Position numbers and translations under genes: made by a program. From the NCBI RefSeq assembly GCF_040954645.1, contig NC_092804.1:90552316-90616315 (forward strand): a stretch of 64,000 bases of DNA, in the 5' to 3' direction. Source of the DNA: Diabrotica undecimpunctata. Lineage: Eukaryota > Arthropoda > Insecta > Coleoptera > Chrysomelidae. Below are positions 36,701 through 46,218 of this stretch, piece after piece. The notes under the pieces are model-generated. The model was not told where the DNA came from. It made no database searches and saw nothing but the letters and a program-made list of their open reading frames with translations. Positions within the stretch are counted from its first letter, which is position 1. The number at the start of each line of letters is the position of its first letter.

Positions 36701-37097
36701 TGGACACGAACTAGAAATTCCAAGTAAAGTCGTAAACACCCCAAACGACACACAACATACCGATCAAAACATAAAATGGCATAAACTACGAGAAACATTC
36801 GAATTAGTACGTACAAACCTGGCAAAAGCTTTTACAACTCAAAGCCATTACTACAACTTACGACGAAGAGAGTGGAAACCCACAATAAACGACAAAGTCA
36901 TGAAAAGGGAATACCAACTCTCAAATGCCGCCAAAAATTTTAACGCCAAATTAGCACCGAAATTTTCAGGCCCATATACTATAACAAAAGTGTGTTCTAA
37001 TGTAATATTCAAATTAAAACACGACGATAAAAACCGTACAATAACAGCTCATATCAAAGACCTAAAACCCGCATTTACCGATTTCCCTACTCCTTAA
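33654..37097 (+). CDS. pol: Pol polyprotein (protease, RT, RNase H, integrase)
   Basis: Reverse transcription and integration enzymes. The frame opens at 33654, overlaps gag and is reached by -1 frameshift; no ATG is needed. Protease: LRALIDTGAQNSFIG, with catalytic DTGA at 33813-33824. An Asp/Thr/Pro-rich linker has tandem repeats. RT: VIEKSNSPYSSPIVLVKKKD, FRKINDISEKDAYPLP, and YLDD at 35031-35042. RNase H: FFLQSDASNHGLGVAL with downstream ELA and DHQSL. Integrase: HHCC zinc finger (H at 36057, CKNC at 36168-36179), D at 36267, D at 36447 and E at 36552 (DDE), then a C-terminal barrel ending in HIKDLKP. All catalytic residues I can place are present, and the frame is uninterrupted to TAA at 37095. 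Length is normal for Ty3/gypsy. Confidence 0.95.
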   Translation, partial: KPTGKLQQDWTRRRQPSQHLESSLTTSSYAHYTDQRPHTTITFSNGKKLRALIDTGAQNSFIGQKGKKILEQCGTKSDRKALKITLADGKTSNIEICFTAKCSIDNVWRKAKLHFLPNLASEVVLGMHEITRWGLDLSNILNRNRVRRREQYPTRTEHGSRSYNADNNRIPTNSRVNETPTARHPLQQRSKIYNKTTHRLPTDTAVEDQTENIPTTDRYRGRQPDRRYTELPTDTAADDQTEDIPSYIPEFTNSPIREQLDISTTLNNTEKKQLQELLLTELEKFKQIKGTTHLTEHTIKLKHNTPIKQRYRPRNPAMQKIINDEIDKMLEENVIEKSNSPYSSPIVLVKKKDNNGYRFCIDFRKINDISEKDAYPLPYINHILEKLKSAKYFTTLDLKNGYWQVPLSEASKPLTAFIAPGKGLFQFKVLPFGLHAASATFQRLLDTVIGPEMEPHAFAYLDDIIVLGKTFEEHMENLKEVLHRLQQAKPRINIDKCKFCKEEINYLGHVVNKTGIKVDDNKTKAIVEYPAPKTVKQLRRFLGIISWYRRFIKDFSRTAAPLTKLLKKKQHWTWDRDQEEAFNKIKLLLTQAPILICPDFQKRFFLQSDASNHGLGVALVQTNDEGQEQVIAYASRTLTNAEKNYSVTEKELAIIFGIEKIKPYIEGYPFSIITDHQSLRYLQTMENPTGRIARWAMLLQQFDFDVIYRKGSQNVLADALSREPVDLVCIINVEDVEPDEWYNKALNKIQTNPQLFPDYSIKDGLLYRHFWNKYDLKETEVSTPWKLCIPNHKRQQLLAENHEQPTAGHLGIAKTITRLARKYYWPGMFKDAAKFVRNCKNCQQFKPQQSLTPGRMQSTQIPPHPWHTVSTDIIGPLPTSSKGNKYIMTFQDTFSKWVEAIPIRTATAKSVCQNLKDKIIMRFGSPKELISDNARTYDNREVRKLLDEFQISKRNIPPYSPQNNPVERTNRVIKTMIAQFCDNNHKKWDTSLPELLFAYNTAKHDSTGFSPAFLNFGHELEIPSKVVNTPNDTQHTDQNIKWHKLRETFELVRTNLAKAFTTQSHYYNLRRREWKPTINDKVMKREYQLSNAAKNFNAKLAPKFSGPYTITKVCSNVIFKLKHDDKNRTITAHIKDLKPAFTDFPTP
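33661..33672 (+). promoter_or_regulatory. Candidate -1 frameshift site
   Basis: Inside the gag/pol overlap the gag codons read CCG GAA AAC TCC, giving the heptamer G-GAA-AAC. It is an imperfect X-XXY-YYZ slippery site; AAC to AAA re-pairing in the A site is good, the P site is weaker. It is the best candidate I see in the 60-nt overlap. Confidence 0.4.
34240..34388 (+). repeat. Triplicated motif in protease-RT linker
   Basis: Three in-frame copies of a unit of about 50 bp containing ACCGATACCGCGG and ACCAGACCGAA. They code a PTDTA..DQTE.IP-like repeat in copies one and three; the middle copy is read in a shifted frame (DRYRGRQPDRRY). Unit length is not a multiple of three throughout, so the coding sense alternates. 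Confidence 0.75.
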
Positions 37098-37173
37098 TCA
37101 GTCCAAGCACTTACAGTCAACACCAAGTAGTGACAGTATATTTTAATACAGTTTACAGTTACCTTCAAATACA

Positions 37174-37455
37174 ATGTCAGACACATTAGAAATATATTAC
37201 AGTGACATAGAAATGGAAGGCACAGTTACGCCGCCACCATACACCGTTCCAGAAGTAATATCACCATTAGGGAACACACCAAAACCTAACACCCCGGGCA
37301 AAGGCTGCGAGCCCCTGATAAAGGCTATTTCCAAATTCAAGAACCTTTTCGATGAACCAACCATGGGCATCACAAAAATTCAGAAAGTCCAGTCAATTCC
37401 AGTGTCAATCCCACTGCTCTCACTAGTTCCGCCGCAGCATAAAGGAAAAAAATAG
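37174..37455 (+). CDS. Small third ORF downstream of pol (93 codons)
   Basis: Begins at ATG 37174, 77 nt after pol, and ends at TAG (37453-37455). It has an acidic start (MSDTLEIYYSDIEMEG), a Pro/Thr-rich centre (TVTPPPYTVPEV, NTPKPNTPGKG) and a basic end. There is no signal peptide, transmembrane segment or furin-like site, so it is not an envelope gene. Position and intact frame suggest an accessory product, or the open 3' remainder of a larger ORF. I recognise no homologue. No internal splice acceptor was identified that would express it. Confidence 0.4.
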   Translation: MSDTLEIYYSDIEMEGTVTPPPYTVPEVISPLGNTPKPNTPGKGCEPLIKAISKFKNLFDEPTMGITKIQKVQSIPVSIPLLSLVPPQHKGKK

Positions 37456-37700
37456 AGACTGAGACTCCCGAACCAGGTGCTGAGGATAAAAACCAATAAT
37501 TGAAGCCCCACGAAGGAAGACGTTTTTTTTTAAAGAGAGAGGAAGACGATTTTTTGTTTAAGAAGACGATATTTATATTTTTTTTTAGGGCGGACATTTT
37601 TTATTTCGATGTATTGTAAATTTTTTTTTTAGGGTAACCAAGTACCTGGCAAGGAATAAAAATAAAAAAAAAAATTTTGTTCCAAAATTTTTTTTTCCCC

Positions 37701-37712
37701 AGGAAGAGGGGG
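37701..37712 (+). other. Polypurine tract
   Basis: AGGAAGAGGGGG immediately before the 3' LTR, the expected plus-strand primer site. Confidence 0.9.
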
Positions 37713-38323
37713 TGTAACGATGAGTCCAAGCCATCACCGTTAAACCAGCGTGCGCGCGAACCAACCCATGAAGTAGGAGTGTATCGACAGTAGAAAGGGC
37801 AAAGCTCCGCTATATAAACGGCAACATTTCCTCACAGAGACAGAATCGACAGGTGTTGACTGAAGGTTCTCTCTTCCCTACCCCGGCTTGCGGACGTGTT
37901 GAGTTCACAAGTTGTTTCCTTTTCTTTTACCGTCTTTACCCGAAAAGCGTGTTGAGCTTTTCACTACCCGTACTCTGAAACAGTCGTGTTGAGATTGTCG
38001 AGGAGTGTCCTATTAACCCGAATCACTTAAGGGACGTGTTGAGTTCCTTTCTTTCCTTTATACCTATCGTCCGCTGTTATTAAAACCGTAAAATTTCAGA
38101 TACACACTCGTTTGCCGATAAGACCAGTTCCATATGACAAGGTCAAGCTTAATTTGAATAAATAGGCCAGGTACTGAGAAGACTAAACTAAATTGTAAAT
38201 ATGCACATAAGATTTTTGTCAATTTAATTTAAGGAAGACAATAAAGTTTTATTTTTATTTTGAACTCTGTCTCTGACTGTCTAAAAGCTACCCGGATAGT
38301 GACTCCCACGAGAGGACGTCACA
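37713..38323 (+). repeat. 3' LTR of Ty3/gypsy element
   Basis: Same length as the 5' LTR; differences seen are near TGTTATAAAAACC (5') versus TGTTATTAAAACC (3') and AATTTAAATA versus AATTTGAATA. Confidence 0.95.
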
Positions 38324-38327
38324 ATCG

Positions 38328-39260
38328 GTAAAATTATATTAAGGATTATGTGCAGAAGTATTTTATATAGCTGACAAAATAAATATATTGTCCGATAGCT
38401 TTTGTGGTTGTTGGAGTTTTTGCAGGTTTAAGCAAGGTAACAACTTTGTCTTTGCTTTGCTTGTCTGCAGACTTTGGATATCAGTAATTGTTGTGTTTTT
38501 GGTACAAATTTTATAAGCTTTGTGCTCAGATCTTCAGTCAGTAACCGTAATATTGTTCATTATATAGGTAGATAGTGGATCCAAGCTCAACATAGTTGAA
38601 AGGTTCCCTCAGCTGACTGGTTTTGTCCTCTCTCATTTAAGTTTTTCTTTACTTATTTGCCAGCAGGGATAGCACTTTTACATTTATTATGTGTTTTTCA
38701 GGAATCATATTAATACCAAATGCCCTAGGTTTGGCCCTCTATATGTTTCCTGCACTAGAAATACGTCACATTTGTGCTAAGCACCCTTAATATTTATAGA
38801 CATAATTAGAATAGTTGGTCCTAAAAAGGGCCGATTTGACAAAAATCATATTGAACGGGTGATTAGCCGATTAATTAATTGTTCATTACCCAGGGTACGT
38901 TCGATTGCGGTGGTCTTATTAGTACTTAAATTTTCGTAAAGGCTTCTCTTTTGAACTCCATAATAAATGGCTAATCTTTAACTTTTCATTAAAAATTTAA
39001 ATTTTACATACTGTTACTTTTCGACGATATTTCGAATCAGATATGTATAGTAATCACCGTACTTAATAAAGAGTCTCTTTGTGAAAAGTAAGTGAGTTTA
39101 TCATATCGGTGACAACTCATATATGGATAATAAGGACATAAACGGGTAAAATAAGGGTACAAAATTTCAAATAAATATATCGACGCTATTGCTCAGAAGA
39201 TGGGTTTATCCCAGAGATCAAAGGTTACAGGTATATTAAAGGTTCTGTTTACGTATTTTC
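38328..39260. repeat. Family A fragment, right of the Ty3 insertion
   Basis: Continues the A copy interrupted at 32022: matches 25500-25990 of copy 2 and 14490-14880 of copy 1. No coding capacity beyond decayed RT. Confidence 0.7.
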
Positions 39261-40640
39261 ATTACTAAAAAAGTATATTTAAGATAAAAGCCTTAAGGTA
39301 TTTTTAGATTCTATGGAAATTAAAATTTAGGGAAATCAGCAAATTAAAAAATACAGCCATAATTCTAAATCACCAACTTGAGACAAACAGTTGTCCCCTC
39401 TTCAACTTATTCAGTTACAGGCTATAACATGTAAACGCATACCTGTTTTATTGTCAGATAAAATAAATTTCCATCAAGTGACAGTCGAATCCATCACTTA
39501 CATAAAGAGTAGGAAAAGACATGCTTATGCTTTAGAGTACAGGTACTTTATTACAAAGTACCCTTTGCTTTTGGCAATTAGTTTCTCACTTTCTCAGCGA
39601 TGGATCTCTCTTTCCTCATCAATAATGTTTTCGCTCGATACTGTCTGAATATCTTATTCTACGATATTTAGATTTCACTATATGCTCTACATTTCTTGGC
39701 AATACTTCTGATGGCTTTTCTGGTAATACTGATCTAATTAATACCTGAGTTTTACTTACATTGTTTTGTCAGCGTTCTCGTCATGTATCCAGTCAATAGC
39801 ATTGGTTTAATCACTATTTTATATATCCTGATTTTAGGGATTCGTATTAGACTTCTGGATTTAAAAGTGTTATGAGGGTTATATATACATCAGTTAGTTA
39901 CCTGAATATTCCATTTTATTTCTTATGTGACAACGTTATCTACGATACCCAAAATGCTGCAATCTTTCAAAATTATATGGGTTTAGTGTTACGTTATGCC
40001 CTACTCTACATCCTTTCTTTTGTATGTTAAAGAACATTTATTTGGTTTTCTGATTACTGACTATTGACCGTTTTTTTGCTGCTTGTAGCATTATTCTATA
40101 GCATTCTAATATTTAATTTATGGATTAAACCGGGTAGCAAATAGATATTCTTCACTTTCTTAGAGAAATAATATTCTAACATACAAAATCCTATTAAATT
40201 TCCAAAACCTTCCTTGAATATTAAATTCACTTATGAGGGGCAGAAGCAATATCAGTACTATAATAAGGCGTATAGTCCTGGACCGGCTAATCGTTGGATA
40301 ATAGGAAGCATGAGTGTGGCAGTTTTATTGTTTTCCTGACTGCTACCTGGGATCGGAGAGCAGAGATATCAGTACCAAGTTAATGCATATAGGAATTGTA
40401 GCTTGAACTTTATTATTATTAAATAGCACTACATTTTCTAGTAAAATCGTCATCACTTTACAGTAAGACAAATTTTCGAACGTTGGTTATGGAAACGTTA
40501 AGGACATACCACCGAACTCCCTATGTCAAAAAAACAGAGATTAAAATAGGCGCCAAGAAACTGTATTATAAAACAGTTGAATAAATACAGATTCTCGATT
40601 TAAATATTCAAAAGATTAATGAACAGCTTACTAAAATAGA
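39261..40640. repeat. Family C repeat tract
   Basis: Matches 57880-58200 (inverted) at its start, then 28900-29735, 31090-31640 and 49020-49380. No gene seen. Confidence 0.55.
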
Positions 40641-40644
40641 AATA

Positions 40645-41765
40645 ACGCATATTTAAGATGCAATCCATTAATGGACCAAGGCACAAAGCACTCCTAGCAT
40701 ATGCTAATGACATTGATCTCATAAGAAACTCTCTCCCATCCGCAAACGACATCTTTAACAAAGTGAAGAGAGTACCAAAACTGTTTTACTTAAAATCAAC
40801 AAAATGAAAACCAAATACAAGCGAATCAAGAGAAGAGAGCAATTCAATACATCTAGATAAAATAATAAAGTCAACAACTACAATTTTGAAAGTATGGAAT
40901 ACTTTAAATATCTTAGATCAATAATCACGGTTAATAATAATGTCACTAAAGAAATACAGAGCATAATTCTTCTAAAATTTTTTAACGTCATTATTATATC
41001 ACTACAAATCCGTATAGAATAAGAACATATACTGAATAAAGAAAGCTCTTATAACGATATTATTCAGGAAAATAAATCGCTTAAGGTAGATCGGACACAT
41101 GCATAGCCGCCAAGATGTCAAACTTGTAAAACTGGTATGGAAGAAATTTAGCACAGAAGAATGCCACTTGGGTGTCTCAGTATACAATAAAGAGAAAACA
41201 TCCAATCATATCTTAGAAAATTAACATTTCATTGAACATTCGTGGAAAATCTATCAACTTGGAAAAAAGTTGTAGTTAGCGAAGACTCACCCAGTGTTGT
41301 AGCGCTACGTAATAATGACAATAAAGAAAAAAGGGAAACAGTGACAAAAAGCAACAAAAATGGACTAATGGAGCACAGCTGCTTCAAAATCATGATAAGA
41401 AATACAATAGATGATTGACGGATTCGAGAAACTTGGGACTTGAGAAAGGCACTCTGCCGAAACAGCTGTAGTGATAAAATACAATTAATTTGGTGTAAGT
41501 TTTGAAAACAAAGTTTTTAGTATTTTGTTGTTAAATAAAATGGAATTAACATACGACATTATATACGCTATAATAACTAGACAACTTGTATGATACGGAC
41601 ATATAAGGAGAAAGTTTCATGAAACAATAAACTACCCAATATTCGTTATGAGTGAAATCGATATAAATAAAGAAAATGAGGAAAATTATGGCAAAAGGTA
41701 GAAAAAAGTAGTGAATAAAACATGATAGAGAGGTACCTTGTGGACAACATGTGCTTAATTAGGAA
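40645..41765 (+). pseudogene. Family C LINE RT, degraded
   Basis: LLAYANDIDLIRNS (motif C with YADD changed to YAND), KTKYKRI, KVNNYNFESMEYFKYLRSII (the 'YLGSLI' block), then a thumb and C-terminus ending in a YGHIRRKFHETINYPIF-like stretch near 41590-41650. Multiple stops. The same LINE is seen inverted at 47640-48760 and 62106-63340. The RTE-like clade is inferred from block order. Confidence 0.65.
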
Positions 41766-42160
41766 CGAATTGAGATACATAATCAGAAGACGACAAAGGA
41801 AAATCTATATAATATATATAATAATCTATATAAATGTATACCATTTTTAACAATGCTATTTATAGCTCATTTCCAGAGCCAACGTGCTAATTGTATGTAA
41901 AATGAAACTTTTTAAGGTTTTTAATGTTTGTATGAAAGATGAAACCGTATGACACATAACCGTGAAATTTATATACCAACCTATAAATCTCTTTTAAAAG
42001 AATACTGACACCTACACATTATCACAATACTACATATCATAATACTAAGAAATTTGTTATTTTAATCTAAGAATAGGCTTTATAATTTACGAGAGATTTA
42101 ATTTAATGTATTTAAAATTTTACAGGATTCGGTATAGATATATTAGATATTCTTTTAGAT
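41766..42160. other. AT-rich interval
   Basis: Inverted match to 47000-47400; no gene. Confidence 0.5.
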
Positions 42161-42172
42161 TTTTTAGATATA

Positions 42173-43060
42173 TTATTTCTTCAACACTGAAGTTAGTCCA
42201 ATCTCTGATATTTCTCTGCCAGATTTTGTCTTTCTTCCCAAGACTTTTCTTCCCTCTACTCTTCCTTGCATGATGACGCGTAGAAGAGAGTATTTATCGT
42301 TTCGAATTGTAGCCCAGATACGATGTCCAGATAAACAATTCGTCTTAACGCTTCTTCGTTTGAGACTTTTACAGTCCAAGGAATTTTAAGAAAACGCCTA
42401 TATAGCCACATTTCGAATGCCTTTAATTTTTTTACAGATTTGGCTGTCAGGGTCCAAGCTTCTACCCCATAAAGCAGTTGCGACCATACATAACATTCGA
42501 CGATCTCAATCTAATAACCACACTCAATTTCTTATTTGTAAACATTGACTTTTATCTGTTTAGTTTAGTCCTATCTTTTTGCTTTATCTGTTAATGATTT
42601 CTATAAGAATTTGTAAATCCTCTATATTTTCTGTCATAATTGGGGTTTAGTCTGCAAATTTTATGTTATTAATGATGCTCACTCCATTCCTTACTTCTTT
42701 CCCATAGTGTCTCCTAAAATATTAGTTGACAACACACATCTCTAGCTGACTCCTTTTTGAATTTCTGCTTGATTTGTCTCTCTATCTTTCACCCGCATGA
42801 CCGCTGTTTGATTTTAGTAGATTTTTTAGTAAATTAATATCTTGGTATCTAGGTGTATGTATTTTAATGCATGTATGCGCTTACCAGGTTGAACTATGTC
42901 AAATACTTTTGAAAATCTATATTAGATATAAATACGTTTTCATTATAATCTCTGCATTTTTGTAATAGTACCTCCATTGCGCACAATTCCTCTTGTATAC
43001 ACAATCCACTTCTAAATCCAAACTAGGTATGTGTTGTCCAATTGTTCTTCACATTTTTTA
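42173..43060 (-). pseudogene. LINE RT C-terminal fragment
   Basis: Minus strand, from high to low coordinates: GLCIQEELCAMEVLLQKCRD and FISNIDFQK (motif A, decayed), then LLYGVEAWTLTAKSVKKLKA, FEMWLYRRFLKIPWT, VSNEEALRR and LLRVIMQGRVEGRKVLGRKT. It fits the CR1/BovB-like 'YG.EAWTL...FE.W.YRR.LKI.W' family and is related to, but distinct from, 56695-57310. Frameshifts separate the blocks. Confidence 0.75.
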
Positions 43061-43490
43061 TTGACAGACGATTTAATGTTGTTATTAATCGGATGACATT
43101 TGTGACTTTTATTAAATTTTGATAATCGTTACAAATCAAGTCTTTTAGTGACATATTATTCTTTTAATTTTTACTTCTCATTTAATGTCTATATTTTGTT
43201 AGTTATTTTTAGAGTATATATATGATGACTGACATTATTCCCACTTGATTATTTTCAGTTATTGCTCTAGCCTAATTTGACATTTTCTTTCTTCAAATTA
43301 TCAAATTTTTATGGTTTGTTTATATTTCGTTATAGTAAAATTCATATTTTCCACTAAGCCTAACATAAGCAGCAGCAGTGTCATCAAACCGAAATAATCC
43401 AGTTGTGCATAACGTTTTTGCTGATCGATTTACAAATAAATTTTAACAAACACATCAAATTGATCATCCTTTTTACTTTCGTATACGATC
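43061..43490. other. AT-rich interval
   Basis: No gene or repeat unit recognised. Confidence 0.5.
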
Positions 43491-43528
43491 ATACTTATCC
43501 AAATTAAATTTTCAATTTTCAAAAACTT

Positions 43529-44464
43529 ATGATACCTCCTCAATCCACAACCCTGCGCCATGGACAATATCTGTTCCGGCTATCGACATCAAACAAACCT
43601 AAGAAATCAGAGATATCGTCAACCGTCATTAAACAAAAGTTTCGTACACTATTAAACAGATATGGCAATACCTACAGCGTATACACCGATGCATCAAAAA
43701 ATGAAGACAGAGTTGGAGCAGCAATTTATTCGGAAGACATCTCAGTTAGTTTCCAATTGTCGTCCATTACAACCATCTTTTTGGCTGAATTATTTGCAAT
43801 TCTAAAAGCTCTATCGTTAATACAAAACAAAAACCAAGAAATATGTATAATAATCACAGATTCTTTAAATTCATTATTCTCACTGACTCAATTATACTGT
43901 GACAACCCCCTTCTACTTCTTAGTAAAAAAGAACATAAAAACATTTCAAATAAGAAAATCCAAGTTCATTTTTTATGGGTACCTTCTCATGTCAGAATTG
44001 AAGGTAACGAAGTTGTAGATAAACTAGCTAAAAACGCACCAACTAACCTAATGTCCGAAGAAAGTAACATATTGGTACAAAACGATTTAAACTATAAACT
44101 TATACTACAAAAAATAATTCAAAAATGGCAACAAACTTGGAACAACACTCCATCAAGGCTATATGAAGTCAACAAACATCCACATCTTTGGAAACCAAAA
44201 ATAAAAGACAGAAGGGAGCATGTGATATTTACCCGTCTCCGTATCGGCCATACACGACTTACTCATGGCTATTTACTACAGCGCAAAAATAAACCAGTTT
44301 GTGAAGTGTGCAACCGTGTTCTAACGTTAAAACATTTTTTAATACAGTGTCCTAAATATAACAGTGAACGAAATATAGCATACCCAACTGCCCTAGAAGA
44401 AAATACAGATACAAAAAGAATAATTTCTTATCTTAAAGACTGTCAACTTCTTCATAAGATTTAA
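43529..44464 (+). pseudogene. I-clade LINE RNase H and C-terminal region, 5'-truncated
   Basis: 311 open codons encoding the C-terminal part of a LINE ORF2 that has RNase H. Near residue 53 is YSVYTDASKNEDRVGAAIYS (first Asp), then FLAELFAILKALSLI (Glu), CIIITDSLNSLFSL (second Asp) and FLWVPSHVRIEGNEVVDKLA (His/Asp). A putative zinc motif CEVCNRVLTLKHFLIQCPKY follows near residue 265. The RT domain is absent, so a 5' truncation is likely. No stop or frameshift interrupts it, so the insertion is fairly young. The 3' end near 44570-44640 is TTAGA/TTATA-rich. It could be mistaken for a host RNase H gene, but the CX2C..HX4C tail and LINE neighbours argue against that. Confidence 0.8.
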
Positions 44465-44639
44465 AACATACATTGTAATACACATACATATTATTATTAT
44501 TAATTGTGAACTAATGTATATACACTATTTGTATCAACTGTAACATTAATCTAAATACGCTAATGCCTCTGCGTGGTAGATGCGTTTAAAAAAAAGGTAT
44601 TTATATTAGACTATAGATTATATTAGATTTATATTAGAT

Positions 44640-45132
44640 TAGATATTCAGTTTTGTGAAAGCGCCTGTCTTAGACAAATTGAAGGAGCGCTCCTAAGATT
44701 TTTCGGGGTTTGGCTTAAAATTAATTCGTAGTTTATTTTATTATATTTAAGGCAATCATTTAGCTTTTTTTTCAATTCAGTAACAAAAGTTTTGGTTGTG
44801 CAATGTATCGTCTACATGAAAGTCCTAGTATCTACTGTTATCGGTTAATCATTTGTGTAAATGTAATACAGTGTAGGTGCCATTACGCTACCCCAAGCGA
44901 GACCATTCATCTGCGTTCTTCATCTTACCATTGAATGATACGAAAAATCTTCTATTCTGTAGATATACGCGGATAAAACAAGTAATGTTTTTATCCAAGG
45001 CGATGTCATGCAGCTTTGGAGAAATGTTCTCTTATTTAATATGTCGTAAGTGGCATTTAGATTGACAAACACCACCCCTGATACCCGATATCTTTCGTAC
45101 TCGTTGTTGCTTTTTACAAAAAACGGGTACAT
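44640..45132 (-). pseudogene. Family A fragment with LINE RT motif A
   Basis: Minus strand reads SGVVFVNLNATYDILNKRTF (motif A region of 'TGVVFVDL.AAYDTVNH') and IYRIEDFSYHSMVR (finger/palm), then an NGLA.GSVMAPTLYYIY-like block near 44890-44850. An isolated piece of the RT in family A. Confidence 0.65.
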
Positions 45133-45499
45133 TATTACATACGTTAATAAGTATTACGAATAAAAATAAATAAGCAAGAAGAATATAAGTGATCTATATT
45201 TAAACTAAGTGACAGAAAAAATAATATTATATATACATTTACTTCTAAATTAAAAATTAAATTTTGATATGCCTGACAACGAATGATACAAAAACACAAT
45301 TATATAAAGTTGAAAATAATAATAGCTTGTACAAGCGACAAAGCATTTTAAACAATAAGACCGAACATATTATATGTAATTGTAATAGATATGTTGCCGA
45401 GAATCAAGATACCCTAAGGAACCCAAATATTTCTTCTTTTAGTATCTGCCATAAGTGTATCCATGTGTTTATGTGTATCTAAAATATAGTATATAGGAT

Positions 45500-46136
45500 A
45501 TTGAATTCCCTACATTTAAAAATCGAAATATTGAAATTAGACGGTAAAAAATTGGAATTTTAAGAATGATTTATAAATTGTAATAATTTAAATTTTACTA
45601 CTCCATTAAACAAATATTTTATACGTAATAAACTGTAGCAATCGAAACATCGGAACGTTCATTTATATAATAAAAATTTCAGTGCCAACGCATTTAAAAA
45701 AAATACTAATAAATAAAAATGAACTCTTGCCTTTTCCAAGTTTATAATAGACACTACTTAAGTTTATAAATAATTTAAGCAAGTAATGTAAATTACCACT
45801 CTAAAATATTTAACTGCATTAACGAAGTATTTGTGAAATTTCTCAATGACTAAATTGATTGATATTTAAATAAATTTGAAGTTCCAAAATGTACCTGCTG
45901 TAAAATTTGAAAGTCTACGACTAATCAAATTATTGGCAACATCGCAAGAGTTTAGTTGTGTACGCGAAGGTATACATACGGATCCCAAAAGTGTTTTAAC
46001 CTATTACAGAGTTCACTTAATCCTACGTGTTGCTCGGAGTCTACATAAAGCGCTACGCAGATAATAATATACACGGTGTATATTCTACTGGAGTTAGTAT
46101 AATACCGTTTTAGAACGGAGCTTACATTAACCGCTA

Positions 46137-46138
<2 letters not shown>
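45500..46138. repeat. Family B repeat, copy 2
   Basis: Ends against (TA)n with ACGGAGCTTACATTAACCGC. Forms a long imperfect palindrome with 46217-46900 across the TA tract. 45133-45500 is AT-rich without a gene. Confidence 0.7.

Positions 46139-46216
<78 letters not shown>
46139..46216. repeat. (TA)n microsatellite at a palindrome centre
   Basis: TA tract between inverted family B copies 2 and 3. Confidence 0.9.

Positions 46217-46218
<2 letters not shown>

Larger units (their letters stand above)
32019..38327 (+). mobile_element. Complete young Ty3/gypsy LTR retrotransposon
   Basis: LTRs of 611 bp (32023-32633 and 37713-38323) begin TGTAACGATG and end CGTCACA. They differ by eye at only two bases, so insertion is recent. 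The target duplication ATCG sits at 32019-32022 and 38324-38327. The internal order is primer-binding site, gag, pol in -1 frame, a small third ORF and a polypurine tract. No stop or frameshift damages gag or pol beyond the expected -1 shift, so this copy could be competent. Codon use and base composition are less AT-rich than the surroundings. Confidence 0.95.

Noticed and set aside
37174..37455. Ty3 third ORF as an envelope gene
   Set aside because: Too short, with no signal peptide, transmembrane segment or cleavage site.
39391..39648. 85-codon ORF in repeat DNA
   Set aside because: Part of a family A/C repeat also found near 57880-58090; no motif and no conservation of frame.
43529..44464. 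Host RNase H1 gene
   Set aside because: The C-terminal CX2C...HX4C motif and the lack of a hybrid-binding N-terminal domain fit a LINE ORF2 tail.
45876..46064. Open frame of about 60-70 codons shared by all four family B copies (also 46293-46511, 60762-60980 and about 21610-21800)
   Set aside because: Although open in all copies, most differences between copies change the amino acid (for example Val/Glu, Glu/Lys, Gln/Glu), and two copies have a stop just after the ATG. It looks like neutral sequence, not a gene.
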